A stretch of 44,267 nt of DNA from positions 1 to 44,267 of the forward strand of contig JAJYFA010000014.1 of NCBI GenBank assembly GCA_021790995.1, given 5' to 3'. Below the pieces are notes generated by a model, which did not search any database, was not told where the DNA came from, and worked only from the letters and a program-made list of their open reading frames with translations. The stretch is from Acidobacteriota bacterium (GTDB lineage: Bacteria > Acidobacteriota > Terriglobia > Terriglobales > Acidobacteriaceae). Position numbers and translations under genes: made by a program. This document shows, piece by piece, positions 1-9,292 of this stretch (position 1 is the first letter of the stretch; every line of letters begins with the position of its first letter).

Positions 1-75
1 CTGAAGGCGGCGAACCCGCTGGGGATATTGCGGCAGATCGACGGCGTGTTTACCCGTGAGCCGCTCCAGAAATAG
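1..75 (+). CDS. C-terminal end of a probable aldehyde dehydrogenase (alpha-ketoglutarate semialdehyde / 2,5-dioxovalerate type), partial
   Basis: An open frame enters from the left edge and ends at a TAG at 73-75, giving 24 residues that include NPLGILRQIDG and end FTREPLQK. From memory, NADP-type 2,5-dioxovalerate (alpha-ketoglutaric semialdehyde) dehydrogenases often end in an NPxGIxRxVDGxxTR-like tail, and this fragment resembles that. That enzyme is the last step of bacterial hydroxyproline, arabinose and glucarate catabolism and makes 2-oxoglutarate. It would fit the oxidoreductase pair at 5212-6749 and the arabinosidase at 1056-3050. The identification rests on a very short stretch. A strong terminator-like hairpin follows directly, which supports a real gene end. 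Confidence 0.5.
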   Translation: MKAANPLGILRQIDGVFTREPLQK

Positions 76-98
76 ATACTTGCCGCGGCAAACAACAA

Positions 99-136
99 GG
101 GCAGCCTCTCAACGACGGGCTGCCCCTGTTTCTGTT
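99..136 (+). terminator. Rho-independent terminator after the left-edge gene
   Basis: GGGCAGCC (99-106) and GGCTGCCC (118-125) are perfect 8-bp inverted arms with a 11-base loop, followed by the T-rich run CTGTTTCTGTTCT. It lies between the end of the left-edge gene and the convergent stop of the GntR gene, so it probably serves the rightward gene and may act in both directions. Confidence 0.7.
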
Positions 137-147
137 CTGCGCGGCGG

Positions 148-891
148 TTACCAGCTTCCGCGCTCACCGAACATTTCAATCACGCGTTCCAGGCGTGTGC
201 AGCCGTTTTCCCAATTCGCGCAGAGCGCGCGCTCCAGGCGGTCGGGGTCTCCGTTGAGTAGCGCCGCGATAATCTCTTCGTGTTCCTTCACGGAAGTCTT
301 CAGCTCGCCGATGATGGAGCTGGCATAGAGGCGCCAGTAGCGTTCCGTTTGCGGCTCGATGGCACGGTGCAGAGCGACCAGGCGTGGCCCTGCGCCCGCC
401 GCAATCAGCAGGCGATGAAACTCGTGGTCGAGATCGAAGATCTTTGGCCCACCCAGGCTCCGGTCGTTCGCGATGGTGGCCAGTTCTTCATTGATCCGCT
501 CCAGCTTGCCCGCCAGTTCCTTGCGCTCCGCCAGCGGCAACGCAGCCGTGCGCCGCCCGGCAAGCCCCTCGATGCGTCCGATCATGGGATACAGCTCACC
601 GGCATCCTCTTTGGTCAGCGGCGCAACAACCATGCGCGACTTGCTGCCGTTGCGAACTTCGTGCACGTACCCTTCGCGGTGCAGCAGGTAGAGCGCGCCG
701 CGCACCGGCGTGCGGCTCATGTTCAGGTGCTCGCACAGATCGCTCTCCACGATCCAGCTCCCCGGCGCCAGCTTGCCGTGAACGATCAAATCGCGAATCT
801 GCTGGAAAGCCAGCCCCACGCTGGTTCCGTGCTCGGCTTTCGCGGCGCGCTTCTTCGAACCGCGAACCGCCCTCGTGGCTGCGCTTTCCAT
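148..891 (-). CDS. GntR-family transcriptional regulator, FadR/FCD subfamily (paralogue 1)
   Basis: The 247-residue protein has an N-terminal winged helix (about residues 25-90, with SRTPVRGALYLL as the recognition region) and a C-terminal all-helical FCD ligand domain (about 100-235, with FDLDHEFHRLL and EHEEI). FCD domains bind small carboxylic acids, often through a metal held by Asp and three His. Here the last His position appears to be Asn (ANWENG). The start at 891 is chosen because the protein then matches the second GntR at 13672-14415 in length (247) and in its MES beginning; upstream Met codons would add 38 unrelated residues. By eye about two thirds of residues agree, and both end FGERGSW. 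The gene lies 164 bp downstream of the GH127 gene in the same direction. It is likely a local repressor for the hydroxyproline/arabinose locus, which is inference. Confidence 0.9.
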   Translation of the reverse strand: MESAATRAVRGSKKRAAKAEHGTSVGLAFQQIRDLIVHGKLAPGSWIVESDLCEHLNMSRTPVRGALYLLHREGYVHEVRNGSKSRMVVAPLTKEDAGELYPMIGRIEGLAGRRTAALPLAERKELAGKLERINEELATIANDRSLGGPKIFDLDHEFHRLLIAAGAGPRLVALHRAIEPQTERYWRLYASSIIGELKTSVKEHEEIIAALLNGDPDRLERALCANWENGCTRLERVIEMFGERGSW

Positions 892-1055
892 GGTCTTCAC
901 TCTTTCGTTCCCGGGCCTGGACCTTGCGGCCTTCGCGCGCCGTGCTCTTTCCGGGCTATGCAGAATGTTGGAATCGCCCGTTCCAGGCGCTATCTTGCGT
1001 CTCACTTAGGATACATCTTTGCACTTTTGCCCGGTTCTGCTTCTGCCGCGCGGGT

Positions 1056-3050
1056 TTACGCGTCGATGCGCCGCAGGTAGACCGAGTAGCGCTCGTCCAT
1101 GATCTGATTGAGCGGAACCAGCGTGTGGCGAGGACCGCGGCCCTTGGTGTGAAAGCGCAGGCCATAGCGAGGCGACGCTTCAGCCTGCTCGAACCAGACG
1201 TCATCGGCGACGGCCGGCGGCGCCTGGCTGCTTTGGCCGTGGTGCATGGGGGGACGCAGGTCGACGGCGGGCATTGGATAGCCGTCGTCGAATCCGCTGG
1301 GACCACTGCCGCCATAGATCATCGAGGTAGTCAGCCCTTCGGTTCCGAGTAGCGCGGCCAGCACCAGAGGACCGTACATGGCGGTCTGCACATTCTTGTC
1401 GTCAGGCGTAGTGCCGAGGTGCGGCGTGAGAGGCATTTCGACGGTGACGAGGTCGCCGGTTTTCCAGGTGCGGTCGAGCGTGAGATAGGTCGAGGGCGCG
1501 GCGGCGACGTTCTGCAATGCGCCGTTCACGCTCACCTTGACGCCCTTGGCCGCCCAGTAGGGAACGCGAATCCTGAGCGCCGTGGGTTGAGTGGGCGCGG
1601 CATCGAACTTGAGCGCGATGCGATCGTCCTGCGGAAGATCGGTAGTGAGGCGCAGTTTGAGGCCGCGCTCGTTCCAGTCGAGCGTGGAGGGGATGAAGAG
1701 GTTGACGAACAGCGACGACTCGTCGTGAAAGTAGATCGAGTCGGTGAGCTTGGAGTACTCCTCGCAGCCCGTGCCGGTGCAGCACCAGAAGGCGTCGAAG
1801 GGCGTACCAAAGGTCTTGTACATGCCTGGCTCCAGCGGCACGTAGTACATCAACATGCCGTTGCGGTCCTGCGTGCCGTAGCGGACGTTGTAGAGCAGCC
1901 GCTCATAGTAGTCGAAAAACTTCGGGTCGGGATTCTGGCCATAGAGATGGCGCGTGAGCTTCATCATGTTGTAGCTGCAGCAGCACTCCTCGGCCGCGGG
2001 GCCAAGCTGAGAGGCGATGGCGTCGGGGGCGTGCCACATCTCGCCGTTGCTGGTACCGCCGGTGCAATAGATGTGATGCCCGGTGAGGATGCCGTAGAAG
2101 TTCTCGCTGATCTTCCGGTAGCGATCGTCGGCCGTGAGCTCGTAGCCGCGGGCCGCTCCAATCACCTTGGGAATGTTGGTATTGGCGTGGTTGTGGTCGA
2201 GGATGTCCTTGTCGTCCGCCAGGGGATCGAGGATGCGGCGATGCTCGAAGCGGAACCCAAGGTCGCGGTACTTCGTGCTGCCGGTGATGGCGTAGAGATT
2301 GAAGGCCGACTCCATCATGCCGCCCTGTTCGACGTTGAGCACGCTCTGCCAGTCGGCATCGGTGAAGGAAGCCGAATAAGCCGCGGCCCAGTCGGCCATG
2401 CGCGTGGCCATCTCAAGCGCCTGCCGGTTGCCGGTGTGCTCGTACATGTCGATGAGGCCGGCCATGATTTTGTGATAGGTGTAAAAGGGCGCCCATACGC
2501 GCTCGTGCTTGCGCAGGCGCTCAAAGTACGAGACGGGGAAGGCGCTCAGATAGCCGTCTTTCTGCTGGCACTCGGCGAGCATGACGACGAGTTCCTCGGC
2601 TTTGGCGCGAATGAAGTTGTCGCCGGTGCTGGCGTGCATCAGGGCGCAGGATGACATGTAGTGGCCGACGTAGTGACCGCGCAGCTCGCAGTCGGGCGCC
2701 TCCCATCCGCCCAGCGGATCTGCGTCGGACGCAATGCCGGCGTTGACGCGAAAGTTATGCGCCAGCCGCTCGTTGGGCAGCGAGTAGAGATAACTGCGGT
2801 TGAGCTCCATCATGTCTTTCCAGAAGCTGGGCAGCAGACGTACATCGGGCATCGGAAACGGCTCGGCCTTCCATTGCACTCTGGCAACCTTGGAGTGGAC
2901 GAGATCCTGGTTGGCAACGTCCTCCGAGCCTGCCGAGGACTGGCTCGCGCGGGCAGCGTCAAGCGCCACCGCGGGATGAGCAAGCAAAGTGGCTGTACTG
3001 GCGGCAACTGCGCCGCCGAGAAACTTCCTTCGATTGAAGCTGGAATCCAT
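1056..3050 (-). CDS. Tat-exported GH127 beta-L-arabinofuranosidase (DUF1680)
   Basis: The 664-residue protein starts with a twin-arginine signal (NRRKFLGG, then a hydrophobic stretch ending AHPAVA). The rest matches the GH127/DUF1680 (alpha/alpha) barrel. The zinc-thiolate catalytic site known from Bifidobacterium HypBA1 is visible: a Glu-X-Cys pair in PAAEECCCSYN (E355, C357), the double Cys in FWCCTGTG (C423, C424, one being the nucleophile), and a candidate acid/base Glu337 in TSNGEMW. HypBA1 releases arabinose from hydroxyproline-linked beta-L-arabino-oligosaccharides of extensin; related DUF1680 families (for example GH146) act on pectic side chains, so the substrate is inferred from context. 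The start has a good ribosome site (GAGG, 8 bases upstream). It follows the DUF885 gene after 82 bp and is probably co-transcribed with it. Confidence 0.88.
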   Translation of the reverse strand: MDSSFNRRKFLGGAVAASTATLLAHPAVALDAARASQSSAGSEDVANQDLVHSKVARVQWKAEPFPMPDVRLLPSFWKDMMELNRSYLYSLPNERLAHNFRVNAGIASDADPLGGWEAPDCELRGHYVGHYMSSCALMHASTGDNFIRAKAEELVVMLAECQQKDGYLSAFPVSYFERLRKHERVWAPFYTYHKIMAGLIDMYEHTGNRQALEMATRMADWAAAYSASFTDADWQSVLNVEQGGMMESAFNLYAITGSTKYRDLGFRFEHRRILDPLADDKDILDHNHANTNIPKVIGAARGYELTADDRYRKISENFYGILTGHHIYCTGGTSNGEMWHAPDAIASQLGPAAEECCCSYNMMKLTRHLYGQNPDPKFFDYYERLLYNVRYGTQDRNGMLMYYVPLEPGMYKTFGTPFDAFWCCTGTGCEEYSKLTDSIYFHDESSLFVNLFIPSTLDWNERGLKLRLTTDLPQDDRIALKFDAAPTQPTALRIRVPYWAAKGVKVSVNGALQNVAAAPSTYLTLDRTWKTGDLVTVEMPLTPHLGTTPDDKNVQTAMYGPLVLAALLGTEGLTTSMIYGGSGPSGFDDGYPMPAVDLRPPMHHGQSSQAPPAVADDVWFEQAEASPRYGLRFHTKGRGPRHTLVPLNQIMDERYSVYLRRIDA

Positions 3051-3132
3051 GACGTTACCTCGTGAGGCCGGCCGAAAAGCCTGCCGGAACCTCTTGCTGT
3101 TGATTGAGCATTGACAACCGATCGTTGACCAC

Positions 3133-4905
3133 TTAGGGATGGGTCGGATGATCGCCGTAAAACTTCCACTGGCTAGTGTAATCGCTAACCAACTTCAGGT
3201 TCTCGATATCGGCGCGCAGCAGTTCGACGGGCATGTTGTTCTCGTGCAGAATGGCGTCGTGAAACTGGCGATCGGTCATCTTTCCCGAGTCGACCAATTC
3301 GTGGTGCATCGCGCGAAATTGTAACGCGCCGAGCAAATAGGCGCTCTGGTAAAGCGGCCCAACCGATCCGTCGAAGGCGCGGCGCACCTCGGCAGCGGCG
3401 TTATCGGGCTCGAAATCCACCTTGTCGATCAGATACTGGACGCATTGTTGCGGCGTCCAGCGGCCAAGATGGAAGTTCATGGTGAAAACGATGCGCGCCG
3501 AGCGGTGCATACGCCAGGCCAGCGCGCCGATACGTTCCTCTGGCGTCTTGTCGAAGCCCTTGTCCCAGAACAGCATTTCCCACCAGAAGGCGTTACCTTC
3601 GGTCCAGAACGGCGTGTCAAAGATCTGCCGGTATGGCCGGTAGCGCTGCTGCATGTAGAACTGCAGGAAGTGGCCAGGTATCATTTCGTGAAAGGCCGTG
3701 GCGTGCGCGAAAGGAATATTGTTGCCCCTCATGCTCATCTCGCGCTGCTCGTAGGTCATGGTGTTGGTGGGGTAAGAGACGCTGATCTCGTCGCCGCCGG
3801 TGAAGAAGGGATTTACGAGCTGCCGCTCAGGCGTCATCATGGTCATGCGCCAGGTCTCGTCGGCTAGCGGCGGCACGGTCACCAGGTTGTTGTCCTTCGC
3901 AAAGTCGCTGCCCTCGATGACCAGCTTGCGGATCAGGTCCGGCTGCTCACCGGGCGGTACGTGCATCTGCTTCACTTTTTCAACCGCAGCGCGCCAGTCG
4001 TCGCCGTAGCCCATCTCGCGCGAGGCTTTGAGCATTTCTTTCATGCACCAGTCATACTCGGTTTCGGCGATAGCGATCAGCTCCTCGGGTGTGTAAGGAA
4101 TCATATTGTCGGCGAGTTCCTGATGAAGTGCTTCGCGGCCGACAGGATCGCCGAGAATCGTCGTCGTGTCGCCCGGTGCGATACCGGCCAGCTTTTCCCG
4201 CAGAAATCCCGCGTAATTCTTCAATGACTCCTGAGCAGCGTTGTATGGCATTTTGACCCACCAGGTGAACTGGGGATCATAGCCGTCGTACTGCTCGAAC
4301 CACTTCTGCAGATTCCTGCTCAACTCCTCGGTAGCCATCGCCGCCCGGTTGGCGACTACGGCATCGAACTTCGCTTTGTCTGTCGTCGACCCAGGCAGCA
4401 CTGCGGCTGCGCGACCATGATCGAGTTGCGCGCGGAGAAGCTTGATTTGCCGCACCATGTCGCTCAGCGCCTTCGCATCCTGCTCCGCATCGGGGTGCTG
4501 CATCAGACGCTTCTTCGCTAACAATCCCTCGATGACCGGAGCAAAGGGCAGCAACGGAGCCATCTCGTTCACCCGCTGTTTTCTAAGGGCTAGTTGGTGC
4601 TTTTGGCTACGTACGTAGTTGCGAAGCAATAGGTAATCGATCTGATCTTCGTGTGAAAGCGTGATGAAGTCGATCGCCGCCAGATTGGCTTCAGTTGCAG
4701 CATAGAATCTTTCCAGTCGCTTGCTGCGATCCGGAGAGATCGCAACCCGGTAAGTGCTGTCGATCGCGTACAGATCTGCCGAGAACTCCCGAATCATCTG
4801 CGGCATTTGTGGAGCGGGCTGGGCCGCCAGAGGAAAACTGCAGAACAAGCAAATTGCGGCGGCAAAACTGCCAAGGATGCCAACAAACCGCGCGAAGATT
4901 CCCAT
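3133..4905 (-). CDS. Exported DUF885-family zinc metallopeptidase
   Basis: The 590-residue protein begins with a signal peptide (MGIFARFVGILGS, hydrophobic to about residue 25, likely cut after LAA before QPAP). It carries the DUF885 zinc site HEMIPGH (residues 406-412) and a downstream FWTEGN segment (about 433-438) whose Glu is the likely third ligand; most relatives read EGW here. DUF885 proteins are thought to be periplasmic or outer peptidases, but few have known substrates. The start has a strong ribosome site (GGGAGG, 5 bases before ATG). It is first in a leftward unit with the GH127 gene and is divergent from the oxidoreductase operon. That suggests a role in cutting proline- or hydroxyproline-rich peptides, which is inference. 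Confidence 0.85.
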   Translation of the reverse strand: MGIFARFVGILGSFAAAICLFCSFPLAAQPAPQMPQMIREFSADLYAIDSTYRVAISPDRSKRLERFYAATEANLAAIDFITLSHEDQIDYLLLRNYVRSQKHQLALRKQRVNEMAPLLPFAPVIEGLLAKKRLMQHPDAEQDAKALSDMVRQIKLLRAQLDHGRAAAVLPGSTTDKAKFDAVVANRAAMATEELSRNLQKWFEQYDGYDPQFTWWVKMPYNAAQESLKNYAGFLREKLAGIAPGDTTTILGDPVGREALHQELADNMIPYTPEELIAIAETEYDWCMKEMLKASREMGYGDDWRAAVEKVKQMHVPPGEQPDLIRKLVIEGSDFAKDNNLVTVPPLADETWRMTMMTPERQLVNPFFTGGDEISVSYPTNTMTYEQREMSMRGNNIPFAHATAFHEMIPGHFLQFYMQQRYRPYRQIFDTPFWTEGNAFWWEMLFWDKGFDKTPEERIGALAWRMHRSARIVFTMNFHLGRWTPQQCVQYLIDKVDFEPDNAAAEVRRAFDGSVGPLYQSAYLLGALQFRAMHHELVDSGKMTDRQFHDAILHENNMPVELLRADIENLKLVSDYTSQWKFYGDHPTHP

Positions 4906-4981
4906 CGATTCCTCCCGTGTGGATAAGACGATAGAGATAAGCTCAGCATTGATCGGACCCCGCCAGGGACATGGATTGAGT

Positions 4982-5017
4982 TATACAACAAGAGAATAAT
5001 GAATACAACATCGTATT
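4982..5017. promoter_or_regulatory. Candidate operator cluster and leftward promoter in the divergent regulatory region
   Basis: Two direct copies, TATACAAC (4982-4989) and AATACAAC (5002-5009), start 20 bp apart, which is about two helical turns. The second belongs to an inverted pair AATAC-6 nt-GTATT (5002-5017). On the minus strand a -35-like TTGCCA stands 16 bp before TTGTAT, so the box would overlap the -10 of the DUF885-GH127 unit. The string AATACAACATCG recurs over the TonB-receptor promoter at 9301. GntR/FCD operators are typically short inverted T-GT/AC-A repeats, so one of the two GntR paralogues is the natural candidate. No binding evidence is available here. Confidence 0.45.
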
Positions 5018-5119
5018 TCTGTTTTGGCAAACTCTCCTACCCGGCTTCGCAGTGGTGAAATAGCCGTGATCTGGTAAAGCTCCGGAGAACGCAAGGAGGA
5101 AGATTTGCAGATGCTGATA

Positions 5120-5131
5120 TACAAAATTGTA
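5120..5131. promoter_or_regulatory. Candidate palindromic operator upstream of the oxidoreductase operon
   Basis: TACAA-AA-TTGTA is a perfect 5-bp inverted pair with a two-base centre. It lies 81 bp before the preferred ATG of the [2Fe-2S] gene and shares the TACAA/TTGTA half-site with the boxes at 4982-5017 and 9301-9340. A TTGCAG at 5105-5110 could be a -35 for rightward transcription, but the corresponding -10 (TGTACA) is poor. Confidence 0.35.
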
Positions 5132-5211
5132 CACATTGGCTGAGTCGGGTTATGATCTCTGCTATACGTGCGGCGATCGCTGCCATTCAGGCGGCAAGCG
5201 TGCGGGAGAAG

Positions 5212-5460
5212 ATGTTGGCGGACAGGAAGATTTCGCTCACCGTGAACGGCAAGCCTGTCGAAGTGGCGGCCGGAACGAGTGTCGCCGCGGCGGTGATGAT
5301 GGCTGGTGAGCCGTCCCGGTTTTCGGTTACTGGCGAAGCGCGCGCGCCGCTCTGCGGCATGGGCATCTGCATGGAGTGCCGGATGACGGTCGATGGCGTG
5401 CCGCAGCGGCGCGGCTGCCAGTTGTTGTGTGCCGACGGCATGGAGGTGCAATCGTCGTGA
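5212..5460 (+). CDS. Small (2Fe-2S)-binding subunit of a hydroxyproline/opine-type dehydrogenase
   Basis: The protein is one plant-type ferredoxin-like [2Fe-2S] domain with ligands in CGMGICMEC and the later C of RRGCQLLC. Such small subunits pair with an FAD/BFD flavoprotein in heteromeric D-hydroxyproline dehydrogenases (gamma subunit), opine oxidases and sarcosine oxidase-like enzymes. I prefer the ATG at 5212 (82 residues, MLADRKISLTVNGKP) because family members begin just before KISLTVNG; an in-frame ATG at 5152 would add an Ala-rich leader of 20 residues. The stop overlaps the GTG start of the next gene (GTGA), which indicates tight translational coupling. It acts in the cytoplasm, passing electrons from the substrate flavin to an acceptor. 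Confidence 0.82.
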   Translation: MLADRKISLTVNGKPVEVAAGTSVAAAVMMAGEPSRFSVTGEARAPLCGMGICMECRMTVDGVPQRRGCQLLCADGMEVQSS

Positions 5461-6749
5461 GGGCACGCTTTGATGTTGTAGTGGTTGGCGCCGGTCCGGG
5501 TGGAATTGCTGCCGCAGCGGTCGCTGCCGCTGCAGGTATGCGCGTCTGTCTGTTGGACGCGAATCCTGGCTTGGGCGGACAGGTGTGGCGCGGCATCGGC
5601 GCGGGGACGGCGCGCTCCTATCCGCACGGAGGCAAGTTCGTGCGCTGGAAGGCGCGGCTCGATGCGTCTGGGTGCGAGGTCTGGCAGGGCTGGCAGGTTG
5701 TGGACGCGCCGAAGCAGCGGCTGCTGCGTGTGGAGTCGGATGTCGAGAGTAGGGAGATTGAATTCGTGCACCTGATTCTGGCGACGGGAGCGCGGGAGCG
5801 ATTCCTGCCGTTTCCAGGATGGACGCTGCCGGGCGTGATGGGCGTTGGCGGCGCGCAGGCAATGGTGAAATCAGGGCTCGATGCGAGCGGCAAGCGTGTT
5901 GTTGTGGCGGGCAGTGGTCCACTGCTGCTGGCCGTTGCCGCGGGCCTGGCCAAAGCCGGCGCGACGATCGAAGGCGTCTTTGAGCAGGCAACCCGAGCGC
6001 AGATGGCGCCGTTTGTCTTGTCCGCACTCGCTGCGCAACCTGGCAAATTGATTGAAGGCGCACTCTACCGATTATGGACGTTCGGCGTTCCCTATCGCTT
6101 CGACTCGTGGGTAAGGCGTGCGGAGGGACACGCGCGCGTGGAACGCGTGTGGGTGAGCATTGGCGGTAAAGAACGCGCCATCGCCTGCGACTGGCTGGCG
6201 TGCGGATTCCATCTTGTGCCGAACTTGGAGCTGCCGCGGCTGCTGGGATGCCAGATCCTGGCTGGTTGCGTGAAGGTGGACGCGTTGCAGCAGAGTTCCG
6301 TCGAGGGTGTGGCCTGCGTGGGCGAACTGACCGGAATTGGCGGACTCGAAAAAGCACTGCACGAAGGCGAGATTGCCGGATGGGCGGCGGTGGGCAATCA
6401 GGCGCGAGCACTTTCGCTCGCCAGCCGGCGAAGAAGGCAGTTGGAATTTGCGGCACGCATGGAGCGAGCGTTCGCGTTGAGGCCGGAGCTGCGCCGGCTG
6501 CCGACCGATTCCACGATCGTTTGCCGCTGTGAAGACGTCACGCACAAAGAACTAGCCGCATGCGAAGGCTGGCGCGAGGCCAAGCTGCACTCCCGTTGCG
6601 GTATGGGTTCGTGCCAGGGGCGCATCTGTGGCGGTGCGGCGGAGTTCTTGTACGGATGGGGTCCGAAGGACGCCCGGCCGCCGGTTTATCCAACCAAAGT
6701 TGCAACCCTGGCCGCCGAGACCGACACGGCGGATAGGGCAAGCCGCTGA
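5457..6749 (+). CDS. FAD-dependent oxidoreductase with C-terminal BFD-like [2Fe-2S] domain (hydroxyproline/opine dehydrogenase alpha subunit)
   Basis: The 430-residue protein starts at a GTG that overlaps the preceding stop. It opens with the dinucleotide fold VVVVGAGPGG (about residues 7-16), has a second glycine motif VVVAGSGPLLLA in mid-protein, and ends with a Cys cluster, CRCEDV then SRCGMGSCQGRICGG, typical of the BFD-like domain in HcnB, OoxA and the D-hydroxyproline dehydrogenase alpha subunit. With the [2Fe-2S] partner it forms two of the three parts of the known alpha-beta-gamma D-hydroxyproline dehydrogenase; the DadA-like beta subunit is not in this window. Opine, proline or sarcosine oxidation are alternatives. 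Hydroxyproline is favoured by the neighbouring GH127, prolyl-type peptidase and possible semialdehyde dehydrogenase. The S9 peptidase gene follows 48 bp later. Confidence 0.82.
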   Translation: MRARFDVVVVGAGPGGIAAAAVAAAAGMRVCLLDANPGLGGQVWRGIGAGTARSYPHGGKFVRWKARLDASGCEVWQGWQVVDAPKQRLLRVESDVESREIEFVHLILATGARERFLPFPGWTLPGVMGVGGAQAMVKSGLDASGKRVVVAGSGPLLLAVAAGLAKAGATIEGVFEQATRAQMAPFVLSALAAQPGKLIEGALYRLWTFGVPYRFDSWVRRAEGHARVERVWVSIGGKERAIACDWLACGFHLVPNLELPRLLGCQILAGCVKVDALQQSSVEGVACVGELTGIGGLEKALHEGEIAGWAAVGNQARALSLASRRRRQLEFAARMERAFALRPELRRLPTDSTIVCRCEDVTHKELAACEGWREAKLHSRCGMGSCQGRICGGAAEFLYGWGPKDARPPVYPTKVATLAAETDTADRASR

Positions 6750-6797
6750 AGGCATAGCGCGCTTCAGCGTATATCACTTTCGAAAGGAAGCTCCGCG

Positions 6798-9185
6798 ATG
6801 CTGCCGTTCCAGTTCAAGAGAGGCAATGCTTTGTCTTTCCGTTTTACATGGCTGAAGGTACCCCAACTGCATCTTGTGGCTGCTGTGCTCTTGTTGGCGC
6901 CACTGCCTGCCCGAATTGCAGCACAGCCAGCGCCGGCCGACTATGAACGAGCTCTCGACATCAACCAGAAGTATCACGATCTCGTAGATCATCTGCCTGG
7001 TCCGGTGCGCTGGATCGAGGGAACCGACCGCTTCGTCTACCGCAGGGCAATTCCCGGAGGTTACGAGTTTGTCGAGGTGAATGCCCAGACCCAAACCTCA
7101 AGGCCGGCCTTCGACCACACGCGGCTGGCCGCCGTGCTGAGCAAGGCGATGGGAGAAGAGATCAAACCTGAAGAATTGCCGTTTCAGGATCTGCGTCTCG
7201 ATAAGGATGGCAAAACCTTTCGCTTTTTGCGAGGACGCGCCTTCTGGCGCTGCGACCTCGCGGCATACACCTGCGAGAAGGCGCCGCCGCGCGAGGGCTT
7301 CGATCTTTCCGCCGACGATGACGGCGGATACGACTCTACGCCCAAGGCCATCAACGGCGCTGCTCGCGGCGTCAAATCGCCCGACGGTAAATGGCTGGCG
7401 TTTGTAGAAAACTACAACCTCGCCGTGCGGCCGGCAGACGGCAAGCCCGGCGCTGCCGAGAAGCAAACCGCGATCCTGAGCCAGGACGGGTCAGAAGGAA
7501 ACTATTACTCGGTCGATACCATCGCCTGGTCGCCCGACTCGAAGCACGTGTTGGTTTGCCGCATCCGGCCGGGTTACCGGCGTTTGATCCATTACGTCGA
7601 ATCCTCGCCTGCCGACCAGTTGCAACCGGAGTCTTCGACGATGGTATACCCCAAGCCGGGTGATGTACTCCCGCTCTTTCAGCCGGTGCTGTTTCAAATT
7701 GACGCGAAGCAGGAAGTGCCGATCGGTAATGCGCTCTTCCCCAACCCCTACGAGCTGACGAACTTCGCCTGGCGCAAGGACTCGCACGCCTTCACCTTTG
7801 AGTACAACCAGCGCGGCCACCAGGTCTATCGCGCGATCGAGGTGGATGCGGCCAGCGGCAAGGCGCGTGCGCTCATCGAGGAGACCAGCCGTACCTTCAT
7901 CAACTACGAACCGCTCACACCCGGCCAGTACGACCACGGCAAATACTTCCGCCACGATGTCGCCGACGGCAAGGAGATCGTCTGGGCCTCGGAGCGCGAC
8001 GGATGGGAGCATCTCTATCTCTTCAACGGCCAGACAGGCGCGATGGAGCGCCAGATTACGCGCGGCGACTGGGTGGTGCGCGCGGTCGATCGCGTCGACG
8101 AGGCCCATCGCGAGATCTACTTCGAGGCCAGCGGCATGAATCCCGGCGAAGACCCGTACTACGTGCATGGATACAAGATCGGCTTCGACGGCACGGGGCT
8201 AACGCCGCTTAGTCCGGAAGAGGCAGATCACGCGCTGAGCTACTCCTCCGACGGCAAGTACTACGTAGACAGCTACTCGCGCCTCGATCTGCCGCCGGTG
8301 ATGGAACTGCGACGCTCGTCTGACGCGAGTCTGGTGATGACGGTGGACAAGGCCGACGATGCGCGACTGGTTGCGGCAGGTTGGAAACCGGCTGAGCCCT
8401 TCCACGCAAAAGGACGCGACGGCAAAACCGACATTTGGGGCGTTATCTGGCGGCCTGCCAACTTCGACCCCAGTAAAAAGTACCCGGTTGTCGAAGATAT
8501 TTACGCGGGCCCCCAGGGCTCGTTTGTGCCCAAAGACTTTACCCCGCGCGTTGAGCCGCTGACGGAACTCGGATTCGTTGTGGCGCAGATCGACGGCATG
8601 GGTACCAATAACCGCTCCCGCGCCTTCCACGATGTAGCCTGGCGCAACCTGAAGGACGCCGGGTTTCCCGATCGCATCCTCTGGCACAAAGCCGTCGCGG
8701 CCAGATATTCGTGGTACGACATCTCCCGAGGTGTCGGCATCTTTGGCACCTCGGCTGGTGGGCAGAGCGCCATGGGCGCGCTGCTCTTTCATCCGGAGTT
8801 CTACACCGTCGCTGTGGCCAATTCCGGCAGCCACGACAACCGCATGGACAAGATCTGGTGGAACGAGCAATGGATGGGCTGGCCCGTGGGGCCTTGGTAC
8901 TCCGAGTCGTCGAATGTGGACAACGCCTGGCGGCTCAAGGGCAAGCTGCTGCTGGTCATGGGCGAGATGGATAAGAACGTCGATCCCTCGACAACGCTCC
9001 AGGTCGTCGACCGCCTCATCAAGTCGGGCAAGGACTTCGATTTCCTTGAAGTGCCAGGTGGCGGCCACGGCGCTGGAGGCCGCTACGGCGAGCGCCGGCT
9101 CATGGACTTCTTCGTCCGCAACCTGATGGGCGAACCGGCACCGGACTGGAACAAGCTGCCCTGGACGGCAGGGAAATTGCGGTAG
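6798..9185 (+). CDS. Exported S9 family prolyl-type serine peptidase (dipeptidyl peptidase IV-like)
   Basis: The 795-residue protein has a signal peptide (hydrophobic segment [19 protein letters not shown]), an eight-bladed DPPIV-type beta-propeller (about residues 90-520) and a C-terminal alpha/beta hydrolase. The triad is visible as Ser652 in FGTSAGGQS, Asp725 in GEMDKNV and His757 in GGGHGAGG. S9 peptidases cut after proline (or alanine) near the N-terminus of peptides, which fits proline-rich substrates. The start has a clear ribosome site (GGAAG, 8 bases upstream). The gene sits 48 bp after the oxidoreductase pair in the same direction, so it probably shares their transcript. Substrate assignment to hydroxyproline-rich peptides is inference. 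Confidence 0.88.
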   Translation: MLPFQFKRGNALSFRFTWLKVPQLHLVAAVLLLAPLPARIAAQPAPADYERALDINQKYHDLVDHLPGPVRWIEGTDRFVYRRAIPGGYEFVEVNAQTQTSRPAFDHTRLAAVLSKAMGEEIKPEELPFQDLRLDKDGKTFRFLRGRAFWRCDLAAYTCEKAPPREGFDLSADDDGGYDSTPKAINGAARGVKSPDGKWLAFVENYNLAVRPADGKPGAAEKQTAILSQDGSEGNYYSVDTIAWSPDSKHVLVCRIRPGYRRLIHYVESSPADQLQPESSTMVYPKPGDVLPLFQPVLFQIDAKQEVPIGNALFPNPYELTNFAWRKDSHAFTFEYNQRGHQVYRAIEVDAASGKARALIEETSRTFINYEPLTPGQYDHGKYFRHDVADGKEIVWASERDGWEHLYLFNGQTGAMERQITRGDWVVRAVDRVDEAHREIYFEASGMNPGEDPYYVHGYKIGFDGTGLTPLSPEEADHALSYSSDGKYYVDSYSRLDLPPVMELRRSSDASLVMTVDKADDARLVAAGWKPAEPFHAKGRDGKTDIWGVIWRPANFDPSKKYPVVEDIYAGPQGSFVPKDFTPRVEPLTELGFVVAQIDGMGTNNRSRAFHDVAWRNLKDAGFPDRILWHKAVAARYSWYDISRGVGIFGTSAGGQSAMGALLFHPEFYTVAVANSGSHDNRMDKIWWNEQWMGWPVGPWYSESSNVDNAWRLKGKLLLVMGEMDKNVDPSTTLQVVDRLIKSGKDFDFLEVPGGGHGAGGRYGERRLMDFFVRNLMGEPAPDWNKLPWTAGKLR

Positions 9186-9292
9186 AGAGTGGAAGCCGCA
9201 TTCCCGGTCTGTTTATAAGGCGCAGATTCAATAGGGCTTCCGTAAGACGATGTGCCACGGGCGCGCCAAGAAAAGTTTTTTGCAAAAACCAC

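Noticed and set aside
1419-2654. Antisense frame of 411 codons in the GH127 gene
   Set aside because: Val/Gly/Ala/His-rich mirror of a conserved enzyme with complete catalytic residues.
4981-6456. Antisense frame of 491 codons across the oxidoreductase genes
   Set aside because: Very Arg/Pro/Ser-rich, with no domain, and it overlaps two genes with clear cofactor motifs and a promoter region.
9191-9241. GGAAGCC...GGCTTCC inverted pair after the S9 peptidase gene as a terminator
   Set aside because: The 37-base loop is too long and there is no T-tract.
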